Source: Streptomyces aquilus (lineage in GTDB: Bacteria; Actinomycetota; Actinomycetes; Streptomycetales; Streptomycetaceae). Taken from it: 64,000 nt of DNA. The stretch is from contig NZ_CP034463.1 of assembly GCF_003955715.1 (NCBI RefSeq), forward strand, positions 8,432,001 to 8,496,000, given 5' to 3'. The notes under the pieces were generated by a model. The model ran no database searches. It was not told the origin of the DNA and saw only the letters and a list, made by a program, of their open reading frames with translations. Both the position numbers and the translations under genes were made by a program. Shown one piece after another: positions 37,739 through 47,540 of the stretch (position 1 is its first letter; each line of letters begins with the position of its first letter).

Positions 37739-38880
37739 TCCGCGTCGACCCCCTTGCTGTCCAGCGACTTCGAGACGGTGGCCAGCAGGTCGTTCCAGGC
37801 CACCTCGAACTTGGCGACGCCCTCGTCCTCCAGCTGCTGCACGACCTCGTCGTAGGAGATCCCCAGAGCCTCGACGCCGGCCAGGTCGGCGCGCGCCCGG
37901 TCGTAGCCGCCCGTGACCGTGTCGCCGGTGATCTCGCCGTGGTCGGCGGTGGCGTTGAGGGTCGCCTCCGGCATGGTGTTGACGGTGCCGGGCGCGACCA
38001 GCTCGTCCACGTACAGGGTGTCCTTGTACGCCGGGTCCTTCACACCGGTCGAGGCCCACAGCGGGCGCTGCTTGTTGGCCTGGGCCTTGTCCAGCTCCTG
38101 CCAGCGGGCCGAGGCGAAGACCTCCTCGTACGCCTCGTACGCGAGCCGCGCGTTGGCGAGGGCGGCCTTGCCCTTGAGGGCGAGGGCCTCGTCCGTGCCG
38201 AGGACGGTCAGCCGCTTGTCGATCTCGGAGTCGACGCGGGAGACGAAGAAGGAGGCCACGGAGTGGATCGTGGCGAGGTCGAGGCCCTTGGCGGCGGCCT
38301 TCTCCAGACCGGCGAGGTAGGCGTCCATGACCTCGCGGTAACGCTCCAGCGAGAAGATCAGCGTGACGTTGACGCTGATCCCGAGGCCGATGACCTCGGT
38401 GATCGCCGGGAGGCCGGCCTTCGTCGCCGGGATCTTGATCATGACGTTGGGGCGGTTCACCAGCCAGGCCAGCTGCTTGGCCTCGGCGATGGTGGCGGCC
38501 GTCTCGTGGGCCAGGCGCGGGTCGACCTCGATGGAGACCCGGCCGTCCCGGCCGTCGGTCGCGTCGTACACACCGCGCAGGATGTCGGCGGCGGCACGCA
38601 CGTCGGCGGTCGTCATCATGCGTACGGCCTCGTCGACCGTCACGCCGCGCACGGCGAGGTCGGTGAGCTGCTCCTCGTACCCCTCACCGGAGCCGATGGC
38701 GGCCTGGAAGATGGAGGGGTTGGTGGTGACGCCGACGACGTTCTTGTTCTCGACGAGTGCGGCGAGGTTCCCGGACTCGATCCGCTTGCGCGACAGGTCG
38801 TCCAGCCAGATGGAGACGCCCTCGTCGGACAGGCGCTTGAGTGCTCCCGCGGTCGCGGTTGCTTCGGTCACAGTGATCAT
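37735..38880 (-). CDS. tal: Transaldolase
   Basis: A 381-residue actinobacterial-type transaldolase exchanging a dihydroxyacetone unit between sedoheptulose 7-phosphate and glyceraldehyde 3-phosphate. '[22 protein letters not shown]' and '[18 protein letters not shown]' are N-terminal signatures; the Schiff-base Lys lies in '[21 protein letters not shown]'. The ATG at 38880 is taken. The ribosome site AGAAAGAAG is weak but could also serve a GTG three codons later. It lies 19 bp after tkt. Confidence 0.95.
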   Translation of the reverse strand: MITVTEATATAGALKRLSDEGVSIWLDDLSRKRIESGNLAALVENKNVVGVTTNPSIFQAAIGSGEGYEEQLTDLAVRGVTVDEAVRMMTTADVRAAADILRGVYDATDGRDGRVSIEVDPRLAHETAATIAEAKQLAWLVNRPNVMIKIPATKAGLPAITEVIGLGISVNVTLIFSLERYREVMDAYLAGLEKAAAKGLDLATIHSVASFFVSRVDSEIDKRLTVLGTDEALALKGKAALANARLAYEAYEEVFASARWQELDKAQANKQRPLWASTGVKDPAYKDTLYVDELVAPGTVNTMPEATLNATADHGEITGDTVTGGYDRARADLAGVEALGISYDEVVQQLEDEGVAKFEVAWNDLLATVSKSLDSKGVDAE

Positions 38881-38899
38881 CTTCTTTCTGGCGGTCGGA

Positions 38900-40993
38900 T
38901 CAACCACGCGCGGCGGCAAGGGATTCCCTCGCGGCGGCGGCGACGTTCTCGGCGGTGAAGCCGTACTCGGCGAAAAGGGTCTGGGCGTCGGCGGAGGCGC
39001 CGAAGTGTTCGAGAGAGACGATGCGTCCTGCGTCACCTGTGAACCGGTACCACGTCAGACCGATCCCGGCCTCGATTGCGACACGGGCTCGCACGGACGG
39101 CGGAAGGACGCTGTCGCGGTACTCGCGCGGCTGCTCCTCGAACCACTCCACGGACGGCATCGACACCACCCGGGCGCCGATCCCCTCGGCCTCCAGCCGC
39201 TCCCGCGCGGCGACGGCGAGCTGCACCTCGGAGCCGGTGGCGATGAGGACGACGTCCAGGGTCTCCTTCTCGGTGTCCTGAAGCACGTAACCGCCCTTCG
39301 CCGCGTCCGGGTTGGGCGCGTAGGTCGGGACGCCCTGCCGGGTGAGCGCGAGGCCGTGCGGGGCGGGCTTGGTGCTGTGCCGCTTGAGGATCTCGGCCCA
39401 GGCGATGGCGGTCTCGTTGGCGTCGGCGGGCCGTACGACGTTCAGGCCCGGGATGGCGCGCAGCGAGGCGAGGTGCTCGACCGGCTGGTGGGTGGGACCG
39501 TCCTCGCCGAGCCCGATGGAGTCGTGGGTCCAGACGTAGGTGACGGGCAGCTGCATGAGCGCGGCCATGCGGACGGCGTTGCGCATGTAGTCGGAGAACA
39601 CCAGGAAGGTGCCGCCGTAGATGCGGGTGTTGCCGTGCAGGGCGATGCCGTTCATCTCGGCCGCCATCGAGAACTCGCGGATGCCGAAGTGGACCGTACG
39701 GCCGTAGGGGTCCGCCTCGGGGAGCGGGTTGCCCGTCGGAAGGAACGAGGAGGTCTTGTCGATGGTGGTGTTGTTCGAGCCGGCGAGGTCGGCGGAACCG
39801 CCCCACAGCTCGGGCAGGACCGCGCCGAGCGACTGGAGGACCTTGCCGGAGGCGGCGCGGGTCGCGACGGACTTGCCCTCCTCGAAGACGGGCAGCGCGT
39901 CCTCCCAGCCCTCGGGGAGCTGACCGGCGACGACCCGGTCGAAGAGCGCGGCCCGCTCGGGCTGGTCGGCTCGCCATTCGGCGATCCGCTTGTCCCAGGC
40001 GGCGTGCGCCTCGGCGCCGCGGTCGAGGGCCTGACGGGTGTGGGCCAGGACCTCGTCGGCGACCTCGAAGGACTGCTCCGGGTCGAAGCCCAGGACCCGC
40101 TTGGTGGCGGCGATCTCGTCCGCGCCGAGCGCGGAGCCGTGCGAGGCCTCGGTGTTCTGCGCGTTGGGAGCGGGCCAGGCGATGATCGTGCGCATCGCGA
40201 TGATCGAGGGCCGCTCGGTCTCGTCCCGCGCGGTCTTCAGCGCCGCGTACAGGGCCGGTACGTCGATGTCACCGTCGCCGGTGGGCTCGATGCGCTGGGT
40301 GTGCCAGCCGTAGGCCTCGTACCGCTTCAGCACGTCCTCGGAGAAGGCGGTCGCGGTGTCGCCCTCGATGGAGATGTGGTTGTCGTCGTAGAGGAAGACC
40401 AGGTTGCCGAGCTTCTGGTGCCCGGCGAGGGAGGAGGCCTCGGCGGAGACGCCCTCCTCCAGGTCGCCGTCGGAGACGATGGCCCAGACGGTGTGGTCGA
40501 AGGGCGAGGTGCCCTGCGGCGCCTCGGGGTCGAAGAGGCCGCGCTCGTAGCGGGCGGCCATGGCCATGCCGACGGCGTTGGCGACGCCCTGACCGAGGGG
40601 ACCGGTGGTGGTCTCGACGCCGGCGGTGTGCCCGTACTCGGGGTGACCGGGGGTCTTGGACCCCTGCGTCCGGAACGCCTTCAGGTCGTCCAGCTCCAGC
40701 TCGTACCCGGCGAGGAAGAGCTGGGTGTAGAGGGTGAGGGAGGTGTGCCCCGGGGACAGCACGAAGCGGTCGCGGCCGGTCCACTCGGGGTCCGCCGGGT
40801 CGTGCCGCATCAGCTTCTGAAAGATCGTGTAGGCGGCCGGGGCGAGGCTCATGGCGGTGCCCGGGTGCCCGTTCCCGACCTTCTGCACGGCGTCGGCCGC
40901 CAGCAGACGGGCGGTGTCGACGGCACGCCGGTCGAGATCGGTCCACTCGAAGCCGTCCGCGCTGTCCGCGCCGCCCGGTGTCTGCGTGCTCAT
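38900..40993 (-). CDS. tkt: Transketolase
   Basis: A 697-residue thiamine diphosphate enzyme, first gene of the operon. '[27 protein letters not shown]' contains the family's N-terminal motif, '[37 protein letters not shown]' the cofactor-binding GDG...N motif, and '[28 protein letters not shown]' the pyrimidine domain signature. Promoter signals should lie in the gap to the divergent AraC-type gene, which contains a 17-bp dyad. Confidence 0.96.
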   Translation of the reverse strand: MSTQTPGGADSADGFEWTDLDRRAVDTARLLAADAVQKVGNGHPGTAMSLAPAAYTIFQKLMRHDPADPEWTGRDRFVLSPGHTSLTLYTQLFLAGYELELDDLKAFRTQGSKTPGHPEYGHTAGVETTTGPLGQGVANAVGMAMAARYERGLFDPEAPQGTSPFDHTVWAIVSDGDLEEGVSAEASSLAGHQKLGNLVFLYDDNHISIEGDTATAFSEDVLKRYEAYGWHTQRIEPTGDGDIDVPALYAALKTARDETERPSIIAMRTIIAWPAPNAQNTEASHGSALGADEIAATKRVLGFDPEQSFEVADEVLAHTRQALDRGAEAHAAWDKRIAEWRADQPERAALFDRVVAGQLPEGWEDALPVFEEGKSVATRAASGKVLQSLGAVLPELWGGSADLAGSNNTTIDKTSSFLPTGNPLPEADPYGRTVHFGIREFSMAAEMNGIALHGNTRIYGGTFLVFSDYMRNAVRMAALMQLPVTYVWTHDSIGLGEDGPTHQPVEHLASLRAIPGLNVVRPADANETAIAWAEILKRHSTKPAPHGLALTRQGVPTYAPNPDAAKGGYVLQDTEKETLDVVLIATGSEVQLAVAARERLEAEGIGARVVSMPSVEWFEEQPREYRDSVLPPSVRARVAIEAGIGLTWYRFTGDAGRIVSLEHFGASADAQTLFAEYGFTAENVAAAARESLAAARG

Positions 40994-41059
40994 CTGTGAC
41001 CAGTCCTCTTCAAGAGTTCATGGATTCGTGCATCGTTCCTGGTGGGACGCGTTCGACTC

Positions 41060-41076
41060 TAAAAGTCTGACTTTTA
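41060..41076. promoter_or_regulatory. Operator-like dyad between tkt and the AraC-type gene
   Basis: TAAAAGTCTGACTTTTA is a perfect 8-bp inverted repeat around one base, strikingly AT-rich for this chromosome. It lies 67 bp upstream of tkt and 77 bp upstream of the AraC-type gene, where it could control either or both. The cognate protein is unknown. Confidence 0.6.
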
Positions 41077-41153
41077 CGAAGGAAGGTCGGGGTGTGTCAG
41101 CCTGTGGTGAAAGTGGGACACGGGCAGCGGCTTCGAGGCGACGCGAGAAGGAC

Positions 41154-42047
41154 ATGGCGGACAGAACATCCCAAGGCGGCGACGGTGACGGGATCAGAAC
41201 CTTCCCCTTCCCGGTCGAGCTGAGCGAAGGCGGCGTCGGCATGCAGGTCGGCCCGATGGGCCCGCACCGCACCTGGCACGCCGACGCCCCGCTCCAGCGC
41301 GTCCACCGGATCGACTTCCATGTCGTGATGCTCTTCGACAAGGGCCCCGTCCGCCACATGATCGACTTCGCCGAGTACGAGGCGTACGCGGGCGACGTGC
41401 TCTGGATCCGTCCGGGCCAGGTCCACCGCTTCTCGAAGTTCAGCGGGTACCGCGGAACGGTCCTGACCATGCAACCGGGCTTCCTGCCCCGGGCGACGGT
41501 GGAGGCGACGGGCCTGTACCGCTACGACCTGCCGCCGCTGCTGCACCCCGACGCGGCGCAGCTGGCGGGCCTGGGGGCGGCCCTCGCCCAGCTGCGACGC
41601 GAGTACAAGGACACGACGACGCTCCCCCTCAGCCTGCACACGGCCGTCCTCCGCCACTCCCTGACGGCGTTCCTGCTCCGCCTCGCGCATCTCGCCGCGA
41701 GCTCGCAGGAGGCGGCGCGGGCCCAGGCGGACACGACCTTCACCCTGTTCCGCGACGCGGTGGAGCGGGACTTCGCCACGAACCACAGCGTCAGCGCCTA
41801 CGCCGACGCCCTCGGCTACTCGCGCCGGACACTGGTCCGCGCGGTCCGCGCGGCGACGGGCGAGACCCCGAAGGGCTTCATCGACAAGCGGGTCGTCCTG
41901 GAGGCCAAACGCCTCCTCGCCCACACGGACCTGCCCATCGGACGGGTCGGCGCGGCGGTGGGCTTCGCGGACGCGGCGAACTTCTCGAAGTTCTTCCAAC
42001 TGCACGCGGGACAGACCCCGGTGGGGTTCCGGGCGGAACTGCGCTGA
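41154..42047 (+). CDS. AraC family transcriptional regulator
   Basis: A 297-residue regulator. The N-terminal cupin-like sensing domain includes 'RIDFHVVMLFDKGPVRHMIDFAEYEAYAGDVLWIRPGQVHRF'. The C-terminal pair of helix-turn-helices includes 'SVSAYADALGYSRRTLVRAVRAATGETPKGFIDKRVVLEAKRLLAHTDL' and 'VGFADAANFSKFFQLHAGQTPVGFR'. The ATG at 41154 follows GAGAAGG closely. It is divergent from the pentose phosphate operon and a candidate regulator of it, but unlinked targets are equally possible. Confidence 0.9.
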   Translation: MADRTSQGGDGDGIRTFPFPVELSEGGVGMQVGPMGPHRTWHADAPLQRVHRIDFHVVMLFDKGPVRHMIDFAEYEAYAGDVLWIRPGQVHRFSKFSGYRGTVLTMQPGFLPRATVEATGLYRYDLPPLLHPDAAQLAGLGAALAQLRREYKDTTTLPLSLHTAVLRHSLTAFLLRLAHLAASSQEAARAQADTTFTLFRDAVERDFATNHSVSAYADALGYSRRTLVRAVRAATGETPKGFIDKRVVLEAKRLLAHTDLPIGRVGAAVGFADAANFSKFFQLHAGQTPVGFRAELR

Positions 42048-42073
42048 GGGGCCCCGCACGTGCGGAGCCCCTC
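42046..42073. terminator. Bidirectional hairpin between convergent genes
   Basis: A 28-nt inverted repeat with 12 of 13 pairs and a tight ACGT tip lies between the AraC-type stop (42047) and the glucanase stop (42087). It has no T-run, as is usual in Streptomyces, and its symmetry allows it to end transcripts from both sides. Confidence 0.7.
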
Positions 42074-42086
42074 GTCAACGGGTCTG

Positions 42087-43472
42087 TCAGTGCCCGAAGT
42101 TGAACCAGTTCACGTTCACGAAGTCCGCCGGCTGGCCGCTCGTGAACGTCAGATACACGTCGTGCGTCCCCGTCGCCGACGAGATGTTCGCCGGTACCGT
42201 CCGCCAGGACTGCCAGCCCCCGGTGTTGGCCAGGGCGAAGCTGCCGATGGGGGCGTTGGAGCGGCTGTCCAGGCGTACCTCGACCAGGCCGCTGACCCCG
42301 CCGCCGGCGCCGCTCGCCACCCGGGCGACGAACTGCGTGGCCGCCGTGGAGCCGAAGTTGACGTTCTGGTAGAGCGCCCAGTCGCCGTTGGCCAGCGCGC
42401 CGATGTTCTGACCGCCGCCGGTGTCGGTGGTGGTCTCGGTGATCGTGCCGGACTGGCTGTTGTAGGACTCGGCCTGGATGGTGCTGTAGGCGTCACGGCC
42501 GCCCGACGGCGGAGGAGTGGTACCGCCCCCGCCGGCCGACAGCACCTGGACGTAGTCGACCGTCATCGGCACACCGGACTGGGTGCCGCTGTCCAGGCCG
42601 CCGCCGAACGCGTCCGGGAACGCGCCGCCCATCGCCACGTTCAGGATGACGAAGAAGCCGTGGTTGGTGGCGTTGGCCCAGGTCGTGGCGTCCATCTGGC
42701 TCGCGTTGACCGAGTGGAACTGCGTGCCGTCGACGTAGAAGCGGATCGTCTCGGGGCTCACCGAGCGGTCCCATTCCATGGTGTACGTGTGGAACGCCGA
42801 CTGGCAGGTCGAGCCCGGACAGGCGACGTTGTTGCCGATGCCCGTCGTCTCGTTGCAGGGGCCGCCCGGGTTGGTGCCGCAGTGCATCGTGGCCCACACG
42901 CGGTTCATGCCCTGGACGTTCTCCATGATGTCCAGCTCGCCCACGCCCGGCCAGTTCTGGTAGTTGCCGCGGTAGGGCGCGCCCAGCATCCAGAACGCCG
43001 GCCAGTAGCCCTCGGCCGCCGTGCCCGTCACGTTCGGCATCTGGATGCGCGCCTCGACGCGCAACTTGCCGCCGGCCGGGGGCTGGAAGTCGGTGCGGTT
43101 GGTCTCGATGCGGCCCGACGTCCACCGGCCGGCGGAGTCGCGGAGCGGGGTGATGCGCAGATTGCCGTTGCCGTCGAGCGCGACGTTGGACGTGCTGTTC
43201 GTCATCGTCTCGACCTCGCCGGTGCCCCAGTTGGCGGGGCCGCCGGGGTAGGAAGTGCCGGTCGCGTACTGCCAGTTGGAGGTGTTGACGCCGGTTCCGG
43301 CCGAGCCGTTGAAGTCGTCGAGGAAGACCTGGGTCCAGCCCGACGGGGGAGTGGGCGCGGAGGCGTTCGCGGGGAGGGTCGCGGCCGAGGCCACGGCCGC
43401 CGCCAGACCGAGCGTGGCGAGGACGGCGACCAGGGCCCGTCGCCGTCTGGGTATGCCGGAGGTGTCGCTCAT
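42087..43472 (-). CDS. Secreted GH16 endo-beta-1,3-glucanase-like enzyme with CBM6
   Basis: A 461-residue secreted enzyme. The N-terminus has a twin-arginine-like basic stretch and a hydrophobic core ('RRRRALVAVLATLGLAAAVASA'), with cleavage expected near residue 38. Residues about 45-315 are the GH16 domain, with catalytic E179 and E184 in 'GELDIMENV'. A Gly/Pro/Thr linker leads to a CBM6-like module (residues about 335-461, 'IQAESYNSQSGT', 'GDWALYQNVNFG', 'FVNVNWFNFGH'). Laminarin or another beta-1,3-glucan is the likely substrate. A LacI-type operator overlaps its predicted promoter. Confidence 0.92.
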   Translation of the reverse strand: MSDTSGIPRRRRALVAVLATLGLAAAVASAATLPANASAPTPPSGWTQVFLDDFNGSAGTGVNTSNWQYATGTSYPGGPANWGTGEVETMTNSTSNVALDGNGNLRITPLRDSAGRWTSGRIETNRTDFQPPAGGKLRVEARIQMPNVTGTAAEGYWPAFWMLGAPYRGNYQNWPGVGELDIMENVQGMNRVWATMHCGTNPGGPCNETTGIGNNVACPGSTCQSAFHTYTMEWDRSVSPETIRFYVDGTQFHSVNASQMDATTWANATNHGFFVILNVAMGGAFPDAFGGGLDSGTQSGVPMTVDYVQVLSAGGGGTTPPPSGGRDAYSTIQAESYNSQSGTITETTTDTGGGQNIGALANGDWALYQNVNFGSTAATQFVARVASGAGGGVSGLVEVRLDSRSNAPIGSFALANTGGWQSWRTVPANISSATGTHDVYLTFTSGQPADFVNVNWFNFGH

Positions 43473-43523
43473 GGGGGTGCCTCTCGGGTACGGAGATGGG
43501 TGCGCGGGTACCTCTTGAGAACC

Positions 43524-43541
43524 TTTGAGAGCGCTCTCAAA
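43524..43541. promoter_or_regulatory. 18-bp LacI-type operator upstream of the glucanase gene
   Basis: TTTGAGAGCGCTCTCAAA is a perfect 18-bp palindrome with the central GAGCGCTC of LacI-family sugar regulators (CebR-like). It lies about 50 bp ahead of the GH16 start and just downstream of the predicted -10 hexamer, so bound repressor would cover the transcription start. No LacI gene is in the window. Confidence 0.8.
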
Positions 43542-43549
43542 GTGGGCCC

Positions 43550-43578
43550 AATGTGCTCTCCGCCGGGGAGGCCGTCAA
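43550..43578 (-). promoter_or_regulatory. Predicted promoter of the GH16 glucanase gene
   Basis: Reading leftwards, TTGACG (43573-43578) and CACATT (43550-43555) are separated by 17 bp, a plausible -35/-10 pair for the main sigma factor. Transcription would begin near 43543, at the edge of the operator. The -10 match is weak. Confidence 0.4.
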
Positions 43579-43641
43579 GACTTAAAACAAGGAAAGTCCT
43601 TTGACTCCAGGCAAGTTCAGTTCATGAACGGCGCATACGCC

Positions 43642-44883
43642 CTAAAGCGCGCTGCCCGCCTTCCACTCCGCCCACGACAGGTTCCAGCCGTTGAGCCCGT
43701 TCGCCGGATCGACCGTCTTCTCACCGGAGTTCTTCACGATGACGACATCGCCGAGCATCGAGCTCTTGTAGAACCGGTAGCCCGGCACCGAGCTGTCGTT
43801 CGCACCCTTGGCGTCATGCAGTCCGACACAGCCATGGCTGGTGTTCCGGCTGCCGAACACCGAGGTGGACGCCCAGTAGTTGCCGTGGATGAAGGTGCCG
43901 GAGGTGGTGAGGCGCTGGGCGTGCGGGACGTCGGAGATGTCGTACTCGTCGCCCAGTCCGACGGTGGAGGACTCCATCCGGGTCTCCTTGAACCGCTCGC
44001 TGATCACCATGATCCCGGACCAGGTGGTGTGCTCGGCGTCGCCGCCGGAGACGGGATAGGTGGCGTACGTCGCCCCGTCCCGCTTGACCACCATCTCCTT
44101 CGCGGACAGGTCGACGGTGCTGATCTGCTCGCGCCCGATGTGGAAGGTGACGTCCTTGGACTGGACGCCGTAGACCCCGTCCGTGCCCTCGACGTCCTTC
44201 AGGCGCAGCCCGAGCGTGATGGTCGTGCCGGCCGCCCAGTAGGTCTCGGGCCGGAAGTCGAGGCGGGTGTCGCTGAACCAGTGGCCGACCACCTCGACGG
44301 CCGGTTCCGCGGTCACCGTGATCGCCTTCTCGACGGCGGCCTTGTCGGACACGGCGTGCGTGAAGTTGATCGAGACCGGCATGCCGACGCCGGACGTGGA
44401 GCCGGCCTCGGGGGTGAAGTAGCCGACGAAGGTCTCGCCGGGCGCCTTGGTGGTGAAGGTCGCGGTCTGCGCGTCGGCGCCCCGCGCCGTCGCCGTCACC
44501 GTGTACTTCGTCCCCGAGTACGGGTTCTGTGTCGACGTCCAGGTGGTCCTCGCGTCGTCGAAGGTGCCCTTCAGTGTCGAGCCGTCGTTGCCGCTGACCT
44601 CGACGGACGCGAGGGTGCCGTCGGTCACGGTGACCTCGACGGGGCTGGTGAACGCGGCTTTCGTGGTGCCGTCGGCGGGGCTGACCGTGACGACCGGCGT
44701 CTTCGGCGCGGCGGACTTCACCGACGCCGTCGCCCCCGTGTCCTTCGCGTCCGTGGCGTCCGCCGTCCCGCCGCACCCGGTGAGCACCGCGGCGGGGACG
44801 ACGCCGAGCACGCCGAGCACTCCGCGCCGCGACCACCTCGGCGACGATTGGTCGGACGGGTTCGATCGGTGCGAGACGCCCAC
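43642..44883 (-). CDS. L,D-transpeptidase lipoprotein with Ig-like domains
   Basis: A 413-residue cell-wall enzyme. The N-terminus carries 'SRRGVLGVLGVVPAAVLTGC', a lipoprotein signal with C37 as the acylated residue. Two Ig-like domains (residues about 60-275) resemble those of mycobacterial LdtMt2. The YkuD domain ends with 'TFIHGNYWASTSVFGSRNTSHGCVGL', containing the catalytic Cys and His. It would form 3-3 crosslinks in peptidoglycan outside the membrane. The GTG at 44883 is preferred because AGGAAGG lies six bases upstream; an ATG at 44910 lacks this. Confidence 0.9.
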   Translation of the reverse strand: MGVSHRSNPSDQSSPRWSRRGVLGVLGVVPAAVLTGCGGTADATDAKDTGATASVKSAAPKTPVVTVSPADGTTKAAFTSPVEVTVTDGTLASVEVSGNDGSTLKGTFDDARTTWTSTQNPYSGTKYTVTATARGADAQTATFTTKAPGETFVGYFTPEAGSTSGVGMPVSINFTHAVSDKAAVEKAITVTAEPAVEVVGHWFSDTRLDFRPETYWAAGTTITLGLRLKDVEGTDGVYGVQSKDVTFHIGREQISTVDLSAKEMVVKRDGATYATYPVSGGDAEHTTWSGIMVISERFKETRMESSTVGLGDEYDISDVPHAQRLTTSGTFIHGNYWASTSVFGSRNTSHGCVGLHDAKGANDSSVPGYRFYKSSMLGDVVIVKNSGEKTVDPANGLNGWNLSWAEWKAGSAL

Positions 44884-45004
44884 GGCAGGCCTTCCTGAGA
44901 TATCCGCCATTGCGTGGGCATCCTGCGTCGCGCAGATGTGCTGATCCTTTGAATCCCCGCGCCGCTTCCTGAGATTCCGGTGAGGACGGGCGCGGGGGCG
45001 CGGA

Positions 45005-45169
45005 CTACCAGAAGTCCAGGAACTCGAAGACGGCGTCCATCACCCGGTTCCTGCGCCGATGGGACTTGCTGCAGAAACTCCGCCGGCGCCACCGGCCGTG
45101 CGGCTGCTCGACCGGCTTGCCGCACCATTTGCACGGCCGCGTGGGCCGTTCCCCCGTGTCCCCACCCAT
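45005..45169 (-). CDS. Small zinc-finger-like protein, 54 residues
   Basis: A short basic protein. CxxC in 'CKWCGKPV' is followed by 'RRRSFCSKSHRRRNRV', giving four potential zinc ligands (three Cys plus His or further Cys), and a hydrophobic tail 'VMDAVFEFLDFW'. The ATG at 45169 follows a weak ribosome site. The strong Cys/His pattern and high Arg content suggest a nucleic-acid-binding zinc ribbon of the kind common in Streptomyces. No function is known to me. Confidence 0.7.
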   Translation of the reverse strand: MGGDTGERPTRPCKWCGKPVEQPHGRWRRRSFCSKSHRRRNRVMDAVFEFLDFW

Positions 45170-45237
45170 GAAGAAGACTCTAGCCGTCGCACGGGAAACG
45201 GGACCCGGTCGAAAGCCGGGCCCCGCCCACCCCCCCG

Positions 45238-47340
45238 TCAGACGCTCGTCGGCACCTTCGGCGCGGCCGACGCCTCCTCCCTCAGCCCGAACCGGTCATG
45301 CAGCCGCCGCAGCGGCTTCGGCGCCCACCACGCCCGCCGCCCGAGCAGCGCCATCGTCGCCGGCACGAGCAGCATGCGGACGACGGTGGCGTCGATCAGC
45401 ACCGCGAGGGTGAGCCCCAGTCCGATCTGGAGGATGGGGGAGAAGCCGCCCGTCATGAAGGCACCGAACACGACCGCGAGGAGCAGGGCGGCGCAGGTCA
45501 CCACCCGGCCCGAGCGGCGCAGCCCGGTCACCACGGCCTCCCGGTCGTCCCCGGTGACCCGGCGGGCCTCCCGCATCCGGGCCAGGATGAACAGCTCGTA
45601 GTCCATCGCCAGACCGAAGGCGATCGCGATGATCAGCGGCGGTGCCGTCAGGCTCAGCGCCCCGAGGCCCTCGGCGCCGAGCAGCCCGGCCAGGTGCCCG
45701 TCCTGGAACACCCACACCACCGCGCCCAGCGCGGCACCCAGGCTGAGCAGCGTCGTCGCGATCGTGCGCAGCGGGATCAGCACCGAGCCGGTGAAGGCGA
45801 ACAGCAGGACGAAGATGCCGGCCAGCACGGTCAGCGCGGCCCAGGGCGCCCGGTCGGCGAGCATGGCCCGGAAGTCGACGAGGCGGGCGGCGGGGCCGGT
45901 GACCTCGACGGGCGCGTCCCCGCGCAGTTCACGGACCTGCTTCACCAGGTCGGTGGCCGCGTCCCCGTCCATGCTGCCGGACGGCGGCAGCTCCACGACG
46001 GTGGTGCCGTTCGGCAGGTCCCGGGACTCGGCGCGTGGTGACAGGGCGCGGATGCGGTCGGCGGTGCCCGCGTCAGCGCCGGGCTTGAGGACGACGGTGA
46101 CCGTGGACACGCCGGTGCCGGGTGGGAAGTGGGCGTCGACGGTGTCGTACAGCTGCCGTGCCTCGGTGCTCGACGGCAGTTGCCGGGCGTCGCCGATGTT
46201 GATCCGCATGCCCGTGACAGGCAGGGTGAGCACGAGCAGCGCCGGGACGATCACCGCCAGGACGGCGACGCGGTTGCGCGCGGAGAACCGGGCGAGGCGG
46301 GCGAAGACCCGGCCCTCCTCGTTCTCCGGCCGGTCCTTCGCGGGCGGGATCTTCCGGCCGAAGCGAGCGAGCAGCGCGGGCAGCAGCGTGACCGCGGCGA
46401 GCATGTCGACGACGACCACGGCGGCCACCGCGAGGCCCATGCTGCGCAGGAAGACGCTCGGGAAGACCAGCAGCCCGGTCAGGCTGACCGCCACGGTGAG
46501 TCCGGAGAACAGCACGGTCCGCCCGGCCGCGGCGACCGTACGGTGCACGGCCTCGACGACGTCCTCCGTCGTCCGGCGTTCCTCGCGGAAGCGGACCAGC
46601 ATCAACAGGGCGTAGTCCACGGCGAGTCCGAGCCCCAGCATCGTCGTCACCTGGATCGCGTACACGGAGATGTCGGTGACCGAGCTGAACAGGAACAGCG
46701 CCAGGAACGCGCCCGCGATGCCGCTCACCGCGATGACGAGGGGCAGCGCGGCCGTGCGCAGTCCGCCGAAGACGACGAGCAGCAGCGCGAGGACCACGGG
46801 CAGGGAGATCAACTCCGCGTTCCGGACGTCCTCCTGGGCCCTCTCGCCGATCTGGAGGCCCAGCAACGGGCCGCCGCTGACGTGGACTTCGGGCGCGTCG
46901 ATCTCCCTGATGCGGTCGGCCGCGTCGTTCACGGTCCGTTCCTCGGCGTCGTCGTCGAGGCCGCCCTTCAGGGCGACGGGGACGAGGAGCGCCCGTCCGT
47001 CCTCGGCGGTCAGACCGGGGGTGGTGTACGGGTCCGGTACGGCGGCCACCCCGGCGATCTTCCGTACGTCGGCGACGGCTTGCTCGACCTGGGTCCGCAA
47101 CGCGGGATCGGTGACGGCGGTGCCCTCGACGACGGCGGTGATCGAGTCGCCGGACGGGTCGACCCGGTCGAGATACTCCGCGGCCGCCTCCGACTCGGTG
47201 CCGGGCACCTCGGGCACGTTGTCCGACAGGCGCCCGAAGACACCCGTGCCGAGCCCGAAGCCGAGCAGCAGGAAGAGCACCCACAGGGTGATGACGGTGA
47301 GCGGACGGCGCGTGGCCGTCCGGGCGAGTGTGGAGAGCAC
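45238..47340 (-). CDS. MMPL family RND-type transporter
   Basis: A 700-residue membrane protein with two repeats of an outer loop plus five or six transmembrane segments, typical of MMPL lipid/drug exporters. Helix 4-type signatures are 'GLGLAVDYALLMLVRFREER' and 'AFGLAMDYELFILARMREAR', each with the proton-relay Asp-Tyr pair. The GTG at 47340 is preferred because GGGAGG lies a few bases upstream; the longer frame to 47463 is Pro/Arg-rich and lacks a site. The substrate is unknown. Confidence 0.9.
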   Translation of the reverse strand: MLSTLARTATRRPLTVITLWVLFLLLGFGLGTGVFGRLSDNVPEVPGTESEAAAEYLDRVDPSGDSITAVVEGTAVTDPALRTQVEQAVADVRKIAGVAAVPDPYTTPGLTAEDGRALLVPVALKGGLDDDAEERTVNDAADRIREIDAPEVHVSGGPLLGLQIGERAQEDVRNAELISLPVVLALLLVVFGGLRTAALPLVIAVSGIAGAFLALFLFSSVTDISVYAIQVTTMLGLGLAVDYALLMLVRFREERRTTEDVVEAVHRTVAAAGRTVLFSGLTVAVSLTGLLVFPSVFLRSMGLAVAAVVVVDMLAAVTLLPALLARFGRKIPPAKDRPENEEGRVFARLARFSARNRVAVLAVIVPALLVLTLPVTGMRINIGDARQLPSSTEARQLYDTVDAHFPPGTGVSTVTVVLKPGADAGTADRIRALSPRAESRDLPNGTTVVELPPSGSMDGDAATDLVKQVRELRGDAPVEVTGPAARLVDFRAMLADRAPWAALTVLAGIFVLLFAFTGSVLIPLRTIATTLLSLGAALGAVVWVFQDGHLAGLLGAEGLGALSLTAPPLIIAIAFGLAMDYELFILARMREARRVTGDDREAVVTGLRRSGRVVTCAALLLAVVFGAFMTGGFSPILQIGLGLTLAVLIDATVVRMLLVPATMALLGRRAWWAPKPLRRLHDRFGLREEASAAPKVPTSV

Positions 47341-47540
47341 GGTCCCTCCCGGCGAGACGTCGGTTGACGCCCTCAGACTCGCGGGGGAGGGGGTGGCGCC
47401 GGATCGCCGGAGGGAGCGGTTTCCGGGACTCCGTCGTACGGGGGAGACGGCCGCCGGTCTCACTCCTCAGGGGGAGGAACCAACGGACCGGTGGACGAGT
47501 TGCCCTCCATGTCAGTGCCCGCGATCGTGAAGGAGCCCGC

